From Streptomyces fumigatiscleroticus (GTDB lineage: Bacteria > Actinomycetota > Actinomycetes > Streptomycetales > Streptomycetaceae), in the NCBI RefSeq assembly GCF_014647975.1, contig NZ_BMQF01000001.1:62001-126000 (forward strand): a stretch of DNA of 64,000 nt, written 5' to 3'. Each line of letters begins with the position of its first letter. Within the stretch, counting starts at the first letter, position 1. Below, piece by piece: positions 7,770 through 15,780 of this stretch. The translations under genes and the position numbers were made by a program. The notes under the pieces are model-generated. The model did no database searches, was not told the origin of the DNA, and was given only the letters and a program-made list of their open reading frames with translations.

Positions 7770-10295
7770 TCAGGCCGGTACGGCGGCGGCGGACCGGGTG
7801 GTGAGTTCGTGGGCGGGGTTGCCTCCCCAGCGGGTGCCCGGCGGGACGTCCGTGCCCTTCATCAGGAAGGAGTCGGCGGCGATCACCGCGCCGTCACCCA
7901 CCGTCGAGCCGTAGTGGACCAGGGCCCCGATCCCGACGGTGCAGCCGGAGCCGAGGGTGATGCGGTCGGACTTGAAGGTGCCGTCCTCCTGCGAGTGGCA
8001 CTGAAGGACGCTGCCGAGGTTGAGGGTGCAGTCGTCCCCGACGGTGACCAGGGTCCGCTCGGGCATCTTGCCGCCGTCGTCGAACAGCCGCCGCCCGACC
8101 CGTGCGCCGCACGCCCGCCAGAACAGGCCCTTGAACGGGGTGCCGTTCAGCAGCCGCAGCTCGATCGACTGGTGCTTCCAGAAGCGTTCGTGGCGCCAGA
8201 AGCCGGGGTGGTAGATCGAGCAGTACAGCGGGCGCTGCCGCCGGAAGCGCGTACTGGCCCGCTCGGCCAGCACCGTGAGGACGACGGTGAACACCAGGGA
8301 GCCGACGGTGGCCGCGGCGATCGCGGCGGCGCCCAGCGAGGGGTAGAGGTCGGCCGCGGCCCAGAACAGCAGCAGCACGCCGTAGACATGCAGCCAGCGG
8401 GCGAACAGGAACGTGGCCAGGGTGACGGCGTTGTGCCGGTTCTTGGCCGCCAGGTGGCGGCGCAGCTCCCGCGGGCCGCGGAGGTGGTCGAAGGCCGCGT
8501 CGCGGTCGACGGTGCGCGGGATCTCGAAGGCGGGCGAGCCGAGCAGCCCGGTGTTCTCGCGGACGGGGCCGTCGACGGGGACGCCGACCTTGGTCGCCAG
8601 CAGCACATTGGCGCCGGTGCGGCCGCCGGCGGGATAGGCGACCAGGTTGCCCAGGAAGTTGTGCGGCCCGATCACCGTGCGGGACAGACGGAAGGAGCTG
8701 CTGGAGTAGTCGGCGTTCAGCATCGACAGGCCGTCGGCGACCATGGTGCCGGTGCCCACGGTGCTCAGGTAGGGGTCCTCGTGCCTGAGCTCGGTGCCGA
8801 AGTTGGAGCCGGTCTGCTCCACCTGCGGCAGCTTCCAGCCCACCGCGCGCAGGTAGTGCACGATGGCGGAGCTGTCGCCGAACAGCCGGGTGAGCGGCTT
8901 GACGTTGGTCAGGCGCGCGACCGACCGGTGCAGCGAGTAGTGGAAGCCGTAGAGCCGGTAGGTCCGGTCCGGGCGGAGCGGCAGGTGCAGCAGCCGGGGC
9001 AGTGTGGCCACCAGGAGCAGAGCGGTGAGCAGCGAGCCGCAGTACAGCACCAGCGATGCCACCAGCGCCTCGACGTAGAACGCCGCGCCGGTGACGGTCA
9101 GCCCGTCGGTGGACGTCACCACCGCGAGCTGGGGAATGCCTGCGGTGATCAGTCCCAGGCCGCCGATGGTCAGCGGCATGTAGACCGCCAGCGCGGCCAG
9201 GAGCTGTCCGAGGCTGTAGCTCCAGCGGTTGAGGGCGGTGCAGCGGGCCGGGCCGGCCGTGCGGTACCGGGTCGTGCCGGGCTGGGCCGGGGAGCCGTGC
9301 CAGGACTGCCCGGCCGGGACCGACTGCCCCGGATACAGGGCGGAGGCATGACCGAGCTGCGCCCCGTCCCCCAGGCCGGTGTGGATGTCCAGCACCGTCG
9401 CCTCGCTGACGTACACGTCACGGCCCAGGGTCACCGGGCCGGTCTGGATCCAGCCCGCGTGCGCCCGGTAGCACGAGAAGTAGGCGTCCTTGCGGATCAC
9501 CGTGTGCGCGCCCACGGTCAGCAGGTCGGCGCAGACCGGCACGTGCCGGGAGAACACGGCCGTGCCCGGCCCGATCCGCGCGCCCAGCGCCCGCAGATAC
9601 AGCGTGTACAGCGGCGAGCCCACGAACAGCACCAGCGGATTGAGCTGCACCAGCGTGCGCACCAGCCAGAACCGGAAGTACGCCGGACTCCAGACGGGGA
9701 TCCGACGCTCGGTCCAGCGGCCGACCAGCAGCCACTTCGCCACGACCGGCAGGGTGCACACCCCGGCGAAGACCGCACCCCCGTACACCACCGCCCGCAG
9801 ATAACTCCCCAGCAGCCCCGACCCCGCGGCCACCCAGTCATAGCCGAAGGCGACGACCAGCGCGCTGAGGCAGGTGTAACCGAGAAAGGCCGTCAGCTGC
9901 GAAGCAGCGCACAGCACATAACTCGCCGTACCGGCCCGGTGCGGGGGCACCGTGTCGACCGGCGCCGGGGGCAACGGCTCGGCGGCGGCCGGCGCGCTTC
10001 GCGCGAGCGCCTCGGCGAGACGTCCGATCGTCGGATGCCGGTAGATGTCCTTCATCGAGACCGCCGGCAGATCCTCCCGTTTCCTGACCCGGGCGCAGAA
10101 GTGCGCCATGACCAGGGAGTCGGCCCCCAGATCGTCGAAGAAATGGCTGTCGGCCGGCACCCGGTCGGCGCGCACCACCTCCGCCAGCAGCCCGGCGAGA
10201 GAAGTCTCCAGACCGGACCGGGAAACAGCGGGCGGACGCGGTGACAAGGCGGCCGGTGCGACCTCGGCCGTCACAGGTTTGTCGATACGTTTCAC
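7770..10295 (-). CDS. Pls/PosA-like membrane protein: carrier domain + TM + left-handed beta-helix domains, no adenylation domain
   Basis: An 841-residue protein. An N-terminal peptidyl carrier domain (about residues 27-100) has the phosphopantetheine Ser60 in DDLGADSLVMAHF. It is followed by several membrane segments (about 125-220) and a hexapeptide/left-handed beta-helix acyltransferase-like region (GARIGPGTAVFS through VYVSEATVLDIHTGLGDG). A second membrane block and a second beta-helix region (VTVGDDCTLNLGSVLQCHS to the end) follow. This is the architecture of the C-terminal part of poly-lysine-type synthetases (Pls/PosA), which normally carry an adenylation domain before the carrier. 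Here the adenylation domain is absent, so an amino acid would have to be loaded in trans. The GTG at 10295 has GAGGAG about 9 bases upstream; the frame is open further upstream but without a good site. It probably makes a cationic homo-oligomer; no loading enzyme is seen nearby. Confidence 0.78.
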   Translation of the reverse strand: MKRIDKPVTAEVAPAALSPRPPAVSRSGLETSLAGLLAEVVRADRVPADSHFFDDLGADSLVMAHFCARVRKREDLPAVSMKDIYRHPTIGRLAEALARSAPAAAEPLPPAPVDTVPPHRAGTASYVLCAASQLTAFLGYTCLSALVVAFGYDWVAAGSGLLGSYLRAVVYGGAVFAGVCTLPVVAKWLLVGRWTERRIPVWSPAYFRFWLVRTLVQLNPLVLFVGSPLYTLYLRALGARIGPGTAVFSRHVPVCADLLTVGAHTVIRKDAYFSCYRAHAGWIQTGPVTLGRDVYVSEATVLDIHTGLGDGAQLGHASALYPGQSVPAGQSWHGSPAQPGTTRYRTAGPARCTALNRWSYSLGQLLAALAVYMPLTIGGLGLITAGIPQLAVVTSTDGLTVTGAAFYVEALVASLVLYCGSLLTALLLVATLPRLLHLPLRPDRTYRLYGFHYSLHRSVARLTNVKPLTRLFGDSSAIVHYLRAVGWKLPQVEQTGSNFGTELRHEDPYLSTVGTGTMVADGLSMLNADYSSSSFRLSRTVIGPHNFLGNLVAYPAGGRTGANVLLATKVGVPVDGPVRENTGLLGSPAFEIPRTVDRDAAFDHLRGPRELRRHLAAKNRHNAVTLATFLFARWLHVYGVLLLFWAAADLYPSLGAAAIAAATVGSLVFTVVLTVLAERASTRFRRQRPLYCSIYHPGFWRHERFWKHQSIELRLLNGTPFKGLFWRACGARVGRRLFDDGGKMPERTLVTVGDDCTLNLGSVLQCHSQEDGTFKSDRITLGSGCTVGIGALVHYGSTVGDGAVIAADSFLMKGTDVPPGTRWGGNPAHELTTRSAAAVPA

Positions 10296-10374
10296 GGCTC
10301 GAACTCCTCGTGGATGACGCGTGGTCAACAGGTTGCGGGAGCGGTTCAGCCACACAACGCACGGTTTCACAGGG

Positions 10375-11625
10375 CTACTTGAGGGAGTCGGCGAGTCGTG
10401 TGGTGGCGTGCACCAGGTACTCCAGGGGTCCGCGGCGGAACCTCCGGGTCCAGACCGTCGCCAGCACCATCGCCACCCCGCTGAACACCACCAGTTCGAC
10501 GAGGGACGGGACCGTCTCGTCCTCCATGCCCGTCACACGGATGACGAGGATGTGGGCCACGTAGGCGGTCAGCGAGATCGCGCCGACCGCGGCGACGGGG
10601 GCGGCCAGGCGGGTCAGCCGCGGCATCCGGGCGGTGAGGACGGCGCAGGCGGCCACGACGGCCAGGGCGACGCCGGTGTTCCCGACGACGGAGAAGGTGG
10701 TCTGGCTGTGCGGAGCACCCACCAGCAGCCAGGCCGCCGGGGTGCCGTCCTCCGGGGAGCCGGCGGCGTCGGACCACCAGGCCGAGGAGGCGGAGCCGCC
10801 GTCCGTGGCGGCGGCGACGGTGCCCAGCGCGTGCGGGACGAGGTGCAGTGCCAGCCAGGAGCCTCCGTAGCCGAGGACCGCCAGCGCGCCGCCGGTGACG
10901 GCCAGCCGGAGGTGGGTCCGGGCGCGGGTGAGGTCGAGCCGGGCCACCGCCATGCCGGCGATCATGAAGGACATCCAGGTCAGCACCGGATATTCGCCGG
11001 TGAACAGCAGTTCCAGGAAGCCGTCGGTGCCGCTGACGCGGGCCAGCGGGTCGGCGGCGACGACCGTGTCCGGCCAGCTTCCCTCGTCGATCGTCCGGCA
11101 TACGGCGAAGAGCACTTGGGGCATGATCAGCGCGGTCGCCGCGGCGATCACCGCGAGCGTCGCCGCCCGCAGACGGTACAGCGGCAGCACGACGAGGAAG
11201 ATCAGCCCGTAGAAGGCCAGGATGACGTCGATGTCCGTGCCCAGGGCGGTCAGCGCGAAGCCCAGGGCGATCAGGACGGCCGACCGGATGACGACACGGC
11301 CCACCGCCTGCCGGGCGGCACGCCCGGTCCGTGGCTGCGGACGGCCGGTGATGAGCACGAGCGTGAAACCGGCCAGCAGGGCGAAGAGCGCGGAGGAGCG
11401 GCCACGGGCCAGCTCCAGCAGAAAGCCCGGTGGTCCGCCCACCGATGACGGGTCCGGGCCGAGGTGGACGGCGTACATACCCAGGACCGCAAGTCCACGG
11501 GCCAGGTCGATGCCGATGAGCCGGCCCTGCGACAGCTGCGGGGGTTTCGGTGGTCGCAGGGAAGCGAGCGGAGAGTGGCCCGTGCCGGACGGCACGGGCA
11601 CGACGTTTACAGCGTTCTCGGGCAT
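10375..11625 (-). CDS. DUF418/acyltransferase-like multi-pass membrane protein
   Basis: A 416-residue integral membrane protein with about ten hydrophobic segments. It opens with the family-typical RLIGIDLARGLAVLGMYAVH. The same topology continues through LFALLAGFTLVLITGR, the aromatic TWMSFMIAGMAVARLDL and a C-terminal DUF418-like segment (SLTAYVAHILVIRV, then the ending RRGPLEYLV). DUF418/YeiB proteins resemble membrane acyltransferases, but no reaction is firmly known. The gene follows the Pls-like gene's 5' side by 79 bp in the same direction (DUF418 upstream), so the two may be co-transcribed. A 13-bp palindrome lies 4-16 bases before the ATG. The protein could serve in envelope or polymer modification; that is inference only. 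Confidence 0.75.
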   Translation of the reverse strand: MPENAVNVVPVPSGTGHSPLASLRPPKPPQLSQGRLIGIDLARGLAVLGMYAVHLGPDPSSVGGPPGFLLELARGRSSALFALLAGFTLVLITGRPQPRTGRAARQAVGRVVIRSAVLIALGFALTALGTDIDVILAFYGLIFLVVLPLYRLRAATLAVIAAATALIMPQVLFAVCRTIDEGSWPDTVVAADPLARVSGTDGFLELLFTGEYPVLTWMSFMIAGMAVARLDLTRARTHLRLAVTGGALAVLGYGGSWLALHLVPHALGTVAAATDGGSASSAWWSDAAGSPEDGTPAAWLLVGAPHSQTTFSVVGNTGVALAVVAACAVLTARMPRLTRLAAPVAAVGAISLTAYVAHILVIRVTGMEDETVPSLVELVVFSGVAMVLATVWTRRFRRGPLEYLVHATTRLADSLK

Positions 11626-11628
11626 GTT

Positions 11629-11641
11629 CTACACGGTGTAG
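11629..11641. promoter_or_regulatory. Palindromic operator-like site next to the DUF418 start
   Basis: CTACAC-G-GTGTAG is a perfect 6-bp inverted repeat around one base, ending 4 bases from the ATG of the DUF418 gene. It recalls the TACA/TGTA core of BlaI/MecI operators, though with a spacer one base longer than usual. A BlaI-type repressor is encoded about 1.1 kb upstream. It could equally serve a TetR-type protein. Confidence 0.4.
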
Positions 11642-11792
11642 TAGTTTGTGCCCGTGGTCCATCCGGCACCCGGGCGGCGGACAACCCCCCGACCGGGTGG
11701 AGTCTCCGTGACGGCGGTCGGTTACTCACGTCGGGGGGGCACCGAGGGCACGGCGTGTGCTATGCGGGTTCATGCCGTGCCCGGCCGCGCGG

Positions 11793-12749
11793 TCAGCAGT
11801 GCGTACCGGCGAGCAGCGCGGCGGGGACCAGGGCCAGCCCCACCGGCAGCACCGGCGCGACGGCCGGCACCACCGCCCCCAGTGCGGACACCCACGCCCT
11901 CGCCCGCACCGGGGCCGACCTGATCAGGCGTCCGACCCGCTCGGCCGGATCCGTCCCCGTCAGAGCCGGCAGCCCGGGCGCCAGAATGCCCGGTTCCACC
12001 CTGCACATCTCCAGCAGCGCCGACGCCACATGGCGCCGCCCGTGCTTGCGCGCCGCCGCGTCGTCCGCCGCCATCTCCGCCAGCCGCCGCACCTGAGCGG
12101 CGTAGATCCGGGAGAAACGGCTCCACCCGAAGGCCGAGACCACGACGTCGGCCGCCAGGAACGCCCGGTGGTGACGGTAGGCCAGGTGGGCCCGCTCATG
12201 CTCCAGGGCGGCGGCCAGCTCGAACGGGGACAGCGCGTCCACGGCGGCCGTGGTCACGACGATACGTGCCTCGCGCCGCCTCCCGGGAACGCAGAAGACC
12301 GCCGGTGTCGCGTGCTGGAGCACCCGCACGTCCACGCCCCCGATCCGGCCGCGCTCGCTCACCGCGTCGGCGGTCACACGATGCCGGTTCCGCTCCCGCC
12401 GCAGGCGCACCACGTTCCGCAGGGTGTGCACGGTCAGCACCGCGGCGCCGAGGGAGAACACCATCAACGCCGTCTCGAAGACACCGGACACCAGCCAGTG
12501 ACCGCCGTAGGCGTCGTGGATCAGTGACATCCTGGCGTTGAAGAGCCAGACCATCAGGTGCTCCCACGCATCATGGGCCACCAGCAGCAGATACGTCACC
12601 GCCACCGCGAGCAGACTCATCGCGCACGCCTGCCAGCAGCGCAGAGCGACCTGCGGGAAGCGAGTGGCCCATCGAGCACGTGCCAGCAGACGGGCGATCG
12701 GCCCGCACAGCAGCACGGCGTACACCAATAAACCAGCGAAGACCAACAC
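11793..12749 (-). CDS. M56 family (BlaR1-like) membrane metallopeptidase
   Basis: A 318-residue membrane protease of the M56 family. Hydrophobic segments occupy about residues 1-20, 38-60, 88-108 and the C-terminus. The zinc site HExxH appears as EHERAHLAYRH (about residues 182-192), with a downstream MAADDAAARKHG that supplies the third acidic ligand. M56 proteins paired with BlaI repressors sense an envelope or antibiotic signal and trigger loss of the repressor. This one lacks any penicillin-binding sensor domain, as is usual for the short actinomycete form. It starts with GTG 10 bases after the BlaI stop, with AGGG overlapping that stop, so the two genes are translationally coupled. The target operon is not certain; DUF418 lies 167 bp downstream. 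Confidence 0.85.
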   Translation of the reverse strand: MLVFAGLLVYAVLLCGPIARLLARARWATRFPQVALRCWQACAMSLLAVAVTYLLLVAHDAWEHLMVWLFNARMSLIHDAYGGHWLVSGVFETALMVFSLGAAVLTVHTLRNVVRLRRERNRHRVTADAVSERGRIGGVDVRVLQHATPAVFCVPGRRREARIVVTTAAVDALSPFELAAALEHERAHLAYRHHRAFLAADVVVSAFGWSRFSRIYAAQVRRLAEMAADDAAARKHGRRHVASALLEMCRVEPGILAPGLPALTGTDPAERVGRLIRSAPVRARAWVSALGAVVPAVAPVLPVGLALVPAALLAGTHC

Positions 12750-12759
12750 AACTACAGCC

Positions 12760-13137
12760 CTAGTGTTCGTTGTCGGGATCGTCGGGCAAGGCTTCCAGTG
12801 CCTTGCGCAGGGCTGCCGCCTCGTCCGCCTCGAGACGGCCGGCGAAGTGCAACAGCGCGGTGGCGCGGTCGGGGGAGGAATCCAGGGCCTGCTCCATCAG
12901 CTCGGCCGTGTAGTCGTCCGCGGAGCGCACCGCGCTGTAGCGGTACGACCGGCCCTGTTTGACCCGCTCCAGCCAGCCCTTGACGCGCAGGCGCTCCGTG
13001 ACGGTCATCACGGTCGTATAGGCCAGCGGACGGCTCTCGTTCAGGATGTCGACGATGCGCTGGACGCTGATGGGCTCCACGCTCGCCCACACCACGCGCA
13101 TGACGTCCGCTTCGAGCTCACCGAACGGTCTCAACAC
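12760..13137 (-). CDS. BlaI/MecI/CopY family transcriptional repressor
   Basis: A 125-residue winged-helix repressor. It begins LRPFGELEADVMRVVWAS and continues VQRIVDILNESRPLAYTTVMTVTERL, the BlaI recognition-helix region, then KGWLERVKQGRSYRYSAV, the wing. The C-terminal half is the dimerisation helix, where M56 proteases act in paralogues. The GTG at 13137 is chosen because GGAG lies 6 bases upstream and the protein then has the usual length; the frame is open for 29 more codons without similarity. It is the first gene of a BlaI-M56 pair, probably self-regulated. Confidence 0.9.
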   Translation of the reverse strand: MLRPFGELEADVMRVVWASVEPISVQRIVDILNESRPLAYTTVMTVTERLRVKGWLERVKQGRSYRYSAVRSADDYTAELMEQALDSSPDRATALLHFAGRLEADEAAALRKALEALPDDPDNEH

Positions 13138-13247
13138 CCTGCTCCGCCTCTCCGTCCGTGCGTCCCTCCCCGGGCTTGCCCCAAGAGATACAGCACACGG
13201 GCCGACGGCCCGCAGACGCACCACCCCGGTCGGCCGGTTTCCGGCCC

Positions 13248-13267
13248 GTTCCCGGCCGGCCGGGAAC
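13248..13267. terminator. 20-bp perfect palindrome between arsR and blaI
   Basis: GTTCCCGGCC joined directly to GGCCGGGAAC forms a perfect palindrome with no spacer. It sits 22 bp after the ArsR stop and 110 bp before the BlaI start, both genes on the minus strand. It can be read as the arsR terminator or as an operator for blaI. The lack of a loop leaves this open. Confidence 0.45.
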
Positions 13268-13288
13268 CCGGCGGTTCCTCCGGCCGGT

Positions 13289-13648
13289 TCAGTCGTGCGG
13301 AGCCTGGCCGCTGACCCGGTGGTCCGCGTGGCTGAGCGCCTCCGTCACCAGTCGGCGCAGATGCCCGTCGCGCAGGCTGTAGTAGATGTGCCGCCCCTCG
13401 CGGCGGGTCTGGACCAGTCCCGCGAGCCGCAACTTGGCGAGATGCTGGCTCACCGCCGTCCGCGACGCCGGGCACTGTTCGGTCAGCGAGCCCACGTCCG
13501 ACTCGCCCTGGGCCAGCAGCCACAGCAGATGCAGCCGGGTCGCGTCGGCGAGCATCGCGAACACCGCGGTCGCCTCGGCGAGACGTGCCCCGTCGGGGGG
13601 ACGCAGATGCGCACCGGACGCAGTTGGCAGTGACTGGCGAGCAGGCAT
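13289..13648 (-). CDS. ArsR/SmtB family transcriptional repressor
   Basis: A 119-residue winged-helix regulator. Its core reads AVFAMLADATRLHLLWLLAQGESDVGSLTEQ (alpha helices 1-3, shown in outline). The recognition helix is SRTAVSQHLAKLRLAGLVQTRREGRHIYYSL. The metal-sensing ELCVCDL motif of the arsenic/zinc sensors is replaced by ESDVGSL, so the classic alpha-3 cysteines are absent. A single Cys lies in EQCPAS just before the recognition helix. The gene is divergent from an MFS exporter, and a perfect 10-bp palindrome lies between them, giving a classic autoregulated repressor/exporter unit. Related actinomycete pairs are linked to metals, but the missing cysteines leave the inducer unclear. 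Confidence 0.88.
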   Translation of the reverse strand: MPARQSLPTASGAHLRPPDGARLAEATAVFAMLADATRLHLLWLLAQGESDVGSLTEQCPASRTAVSQHLAKLRLAGLVQTRREGRHIYYSLRDGHLRRLVTEALSHADHRVSGQAPHD

Positions 13649-13706
13649 GACGACAGCGTAGAGGCCGGACCGGACACCGGGGCCCTCGATGCCGCCGTCC
13701 TGCCGG

Positions 13707-13730
13707 ACAGGTGCGCAAGTGCGCACCTGT
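13707..13730. promoter_or_regulatory. ArsR operator: perfect 10-bp inverted repeat
   Basis: The arms ACAGGTGCGC (13707-13716) and GCGCACCTGT (13721-13730) are exact reverse complements separated by AAGT. The site lies midway between the divergent arsR (start 13648) and MFS (start 13788) genes. Position and symmetry match the operators of ArsR/SmtB repressors. It may also contain the overlapping promoters. Confidence 0.8.
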
Positions 13731-13787
13731 CGATAGAGTGCGGACAGCCGCCGCACACGCCTCGCCCGACGGCCGGGGGAACGCCCG

Positions 13788-15128
13788 ATGCTGTCCGTCC
13801 TGCGCAACCGCACCTACCGTCACCTCTTCGCCGCCCAGGTCATCGCCCTCGCCGGCACCGGCCTGGCCACGGTCGCGCTCGGTCTGCTGGCGTACGACAT
13901 CGCGGGCGCCGAGGCCGGTTCGGTGCTCGGCACCGCGCTGGGGATCAAGATGGTGGCGTACGTGGTCATCGCCCCGGCCGTCGGCGCGGTCGCCGGCCGG
14001 ACACCGCGCCGCGCCCTGCTGGCCGGCGCGGACCTGACACGTGCGGGGGCCGCGCTGACCCTCCCGTTCGTGGACCAGGTCTGGCAGGTCCACGTCCTGA
14101 TCTTTCTGCTCCAGTCGGCGTCGGCGGCGTTCACGCCGACGTTCCAGGCGGTGATCCCGGAGGTGCTGCCCGCCGAGCGCGACTACACCCAGGCCCTGTC
14201 ACTGTCCCGGCTCGCCTACGACCTGGAGAGCCTGTTCAGCCCGGCGCTCGCCGCCGCGCTGCTCTCCCTGATCACCTACGACCGGCTGTTCCTGGGCACG
14301 GCGGCCGGCTTCCTCGCCTCGGCCGCGCTGGTGCTCTCCGCGGTCCTGCCGAAGCCGGTCGCGGCACCCGGGCCGCGCACCGGCGGCGCCTGCGCCGGCC
14401 TGCGCCTCTTCTTCTCCGTGCCGCGGCTGCGCGCCCTGCTCCCGCTCGACCTGGCCGTGGCGGCGGCGAGCGCGATGGTCACGGTCAACACCGTGGTGTA
14501 CGTCCGCGACCGGCTGGGCCGCGACGCGACCGACGTACCAGTGGCGCTCGGCGCGTACGGCGCCGGTTCGATGGCCGTCGCCCTGCTGCTGCCCCGTCTA
14601 CTGGCACGGACCCCCGACCGTACGGTGATGCTGCGCGGTGCCCTGCTGCTCACCCCGGTCTTCGCCGCGCTGGGTGCCCTCACGGCGGCGGGCGGCGGCG
14701 GCCTGCGCTGGCCCGCGCTGCTGCTCGTCTGGGCGGCCTTCGGTGCCGCCTGCTCCCTGGTCCTCACCCCGACGGGCCGTCTGGTCCGGCGCTCGGCACC
14801 ACCCGAGGAGCGCGCCCGCGCCTTCGCCGCCCAGTTCTCCCTCTCCCACGGCTGCTGGCTGCTGACATACCCCCTGGCCGGATGGCTGGGTGCCACCGCG
14901 GGCCTCGCCTGGGCCGTGGCCGCCCTGGGCGCGATCGCCCTGGCGGCCGGGGTCCTGGCGGTACGCCTGTGGCCGCCGCGGGAGACGGCACCGGCCGGGC
15001 ACGACCCCACCGATCTCCCCGACGACGGCCACCGTGCCGGCCCCCGGCGTACCCGGCCCCGGCGCGGCGGCACGGCCCCTGTCCGCGGTCCGGTCCCGGA
15101 CGGCCGGTTCCCTCACGATCCGGCCTGA
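13788..15128 (+). CDS. MFS transporter, probable exporter under ArsR control
   Basis: A 446-residue major facilitator with twelve predicted membrane segments. The loop between segments 2 and 3 has GAVAGRTPRRALLAGADLTRAG, a form of the MFS motif. A cytoplasmic linker occurs at about residues 180-210. It belongs to the group of actinomycete MFS proteins encoded next to ArsR repressors. In relatives I remember, the C-terminus is His-rich; here only GHDPTDLPDDGHRAG remains and is followed by an Arg/Pro-rich tail, so the presumed metal-binding end may have changed. The ATG at 13788 is preceded by GGGGGAA. Two hairpins follow the stop. Substrate unknown. Confidence 0.82.
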   Translation: MLSVLRNRTYRHLFAAQVIALAGTGLATVALGLLAYDIAGAEAGSVLGTALGIKMVAYVVIAPAVGAVAGRTPRRALLAGADLTRAGAALTLPFVDQVWQVHVLIFLLQSASAAFTPTFQAVIPEVLPAERDYTQALSLSRLAYDLESLFSPALAAALLSLITYDRLFLGTAAGFLASAALVLSAVLPKPVAAPGPRTGGACAGLRLFFSVPRLRALLPLDLAVAAASAMVTVNTVVYVRDRLGRDATDVPVALGAYGAGSMAVALLLPRLLARTPDRTVMLRGALLLTPVFAALGALTAAGGGGLRWPALLLVWAAFGAACSLVLTPTGRLVRRSAPPEERARAFAAQFSLSHGCWLLTYPLAGWLGATAGLAWAVAALGAIALAAGVLAVRLWPPRETAPAGHDPTDLPDDGHRAGPRRTRPRRGGTAPVRGPVPDGRFPHDPA

Positions 15129-15130
15129 AC

Positions 15131-15169
15131 GGGTACGGCCGGGGGGCGGCCCGCTCCCCGGCCGTACCC
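15131..15169. terminator. Strong terminator hairpin after the MFS gene
   Basis: A perfect 14-bp stem, GGGTACGGCCGGGG (15131-15144) and CCCCGGCCGTACCC (15156-15169), encloses an 11-base loop. It starts two bases after the MFS stop codon, so it should end that transcript. Confidence 0.85.
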
Positions 15170-15179
15170 CGAACAAACC

Positions 15180-15210
15180 GGCCCCGGTGAGCGCGCTCGC
15201 CACCGGGGCC
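15180..15210. terminator. Second terminator hairpin, for the convergent VOC gene
   Basis: The arms GGCCCCGGTG (15180-15189) and CACCGGGGCC (15201-15210) form a perfect 10-bp stem. The loop is itself partly self-complementary (AGCGCGCT). It lies 65 bp beyond the stop of the minus-strand VOC gene and can terminate from both sides. Confidence 0.75.
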
Positions 15211-15275
15211 GGCGTCGTCTGCGCGCCGGTGGCCGTCGTCGTCGGGTTGGTTGTGCGTTCTGTACGCCGTGCTGG

Positions 15276-15713
15276 TCAGCCTTGCGGTGCTGGGCCTGGC
15301 CGCGGGGCCGGCCGTGGTGCTGGGGGCTGGACCAGGGTGGTGATGCAGAACGGATGGCCCGCGGGGTCCAGCAGGACCCGCCAGCGGTCGGGCTGCGGCT
15401 GGACCGCCGGCTCCACGGCTCCCAGGGCGAGCAGCCGGGCCTGTGCGGCGTCCAGGTCGTCGACGCCGAACTCGAGGTGGGCCTGCTTCTCCTGGCCGGG
15501 GTCCGGCCAGGTCGGACGCCGGTAGTCGGCCAGCCGGTTGAATCCCAGTCCGGGCGCGTCCGCCCGCGCGAGCAGGACGAAGTCGTCGGAGGAGTGGGCG
15601 ACGGGCAGGCCGAGCGCGTCGCCGTAGAAGCGGGCCAGCTCGGCGGGGTCCGGGCAGTCGAAGGTGACGGCCGCGTAGCGGATCTCGGGTACGGATGCGT
15701 GCGCAGTACTCAT
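15276..15713 (-). CDS. VOC family protein (glyoxalase/bleomycin-resistance fold)
   Basis: A 145-residue single VOC domain. It begins IRYAAVTFDCPDPAELARFYGDALGLPV, the first beta-alpha-beta unit. It then has QAHLEFGVDDLDAAQARLLALGA and finishes with RWRVLLDPAGHPFCI. His and Asp/Glu residues typical of a divalent metal site can be picked out, but the ligand is unknown. The last 15 residues are Pro/Ala-rich. It is divergent from a WYL regulator 67 bp away, which probably controls it. Members act as lyases, dioxygenases or drug-binding proteins; none of these can be chosen here. Confidence 0.82.
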   Translation of the reverse strand: MSTAHASVPEIRYAAVTFDCPDPAELARFYGDALGLPVAHSSDDFVLLARADAPGLGFNRLADYRRPTWPDPGQEKQAHLEFGVDDLDAAQARLLALGAVEPAVQPQPDRWRVLLDPAGHPFCITTLVQPPAPRPAPRPGPAPQG

Positions 15714-15780
15714 GGGGCAGACGGTACGACGGGACCAGGACAGGTTCGGTCCTGGTCGTGCGTGCGCGACACTTCAGGGC

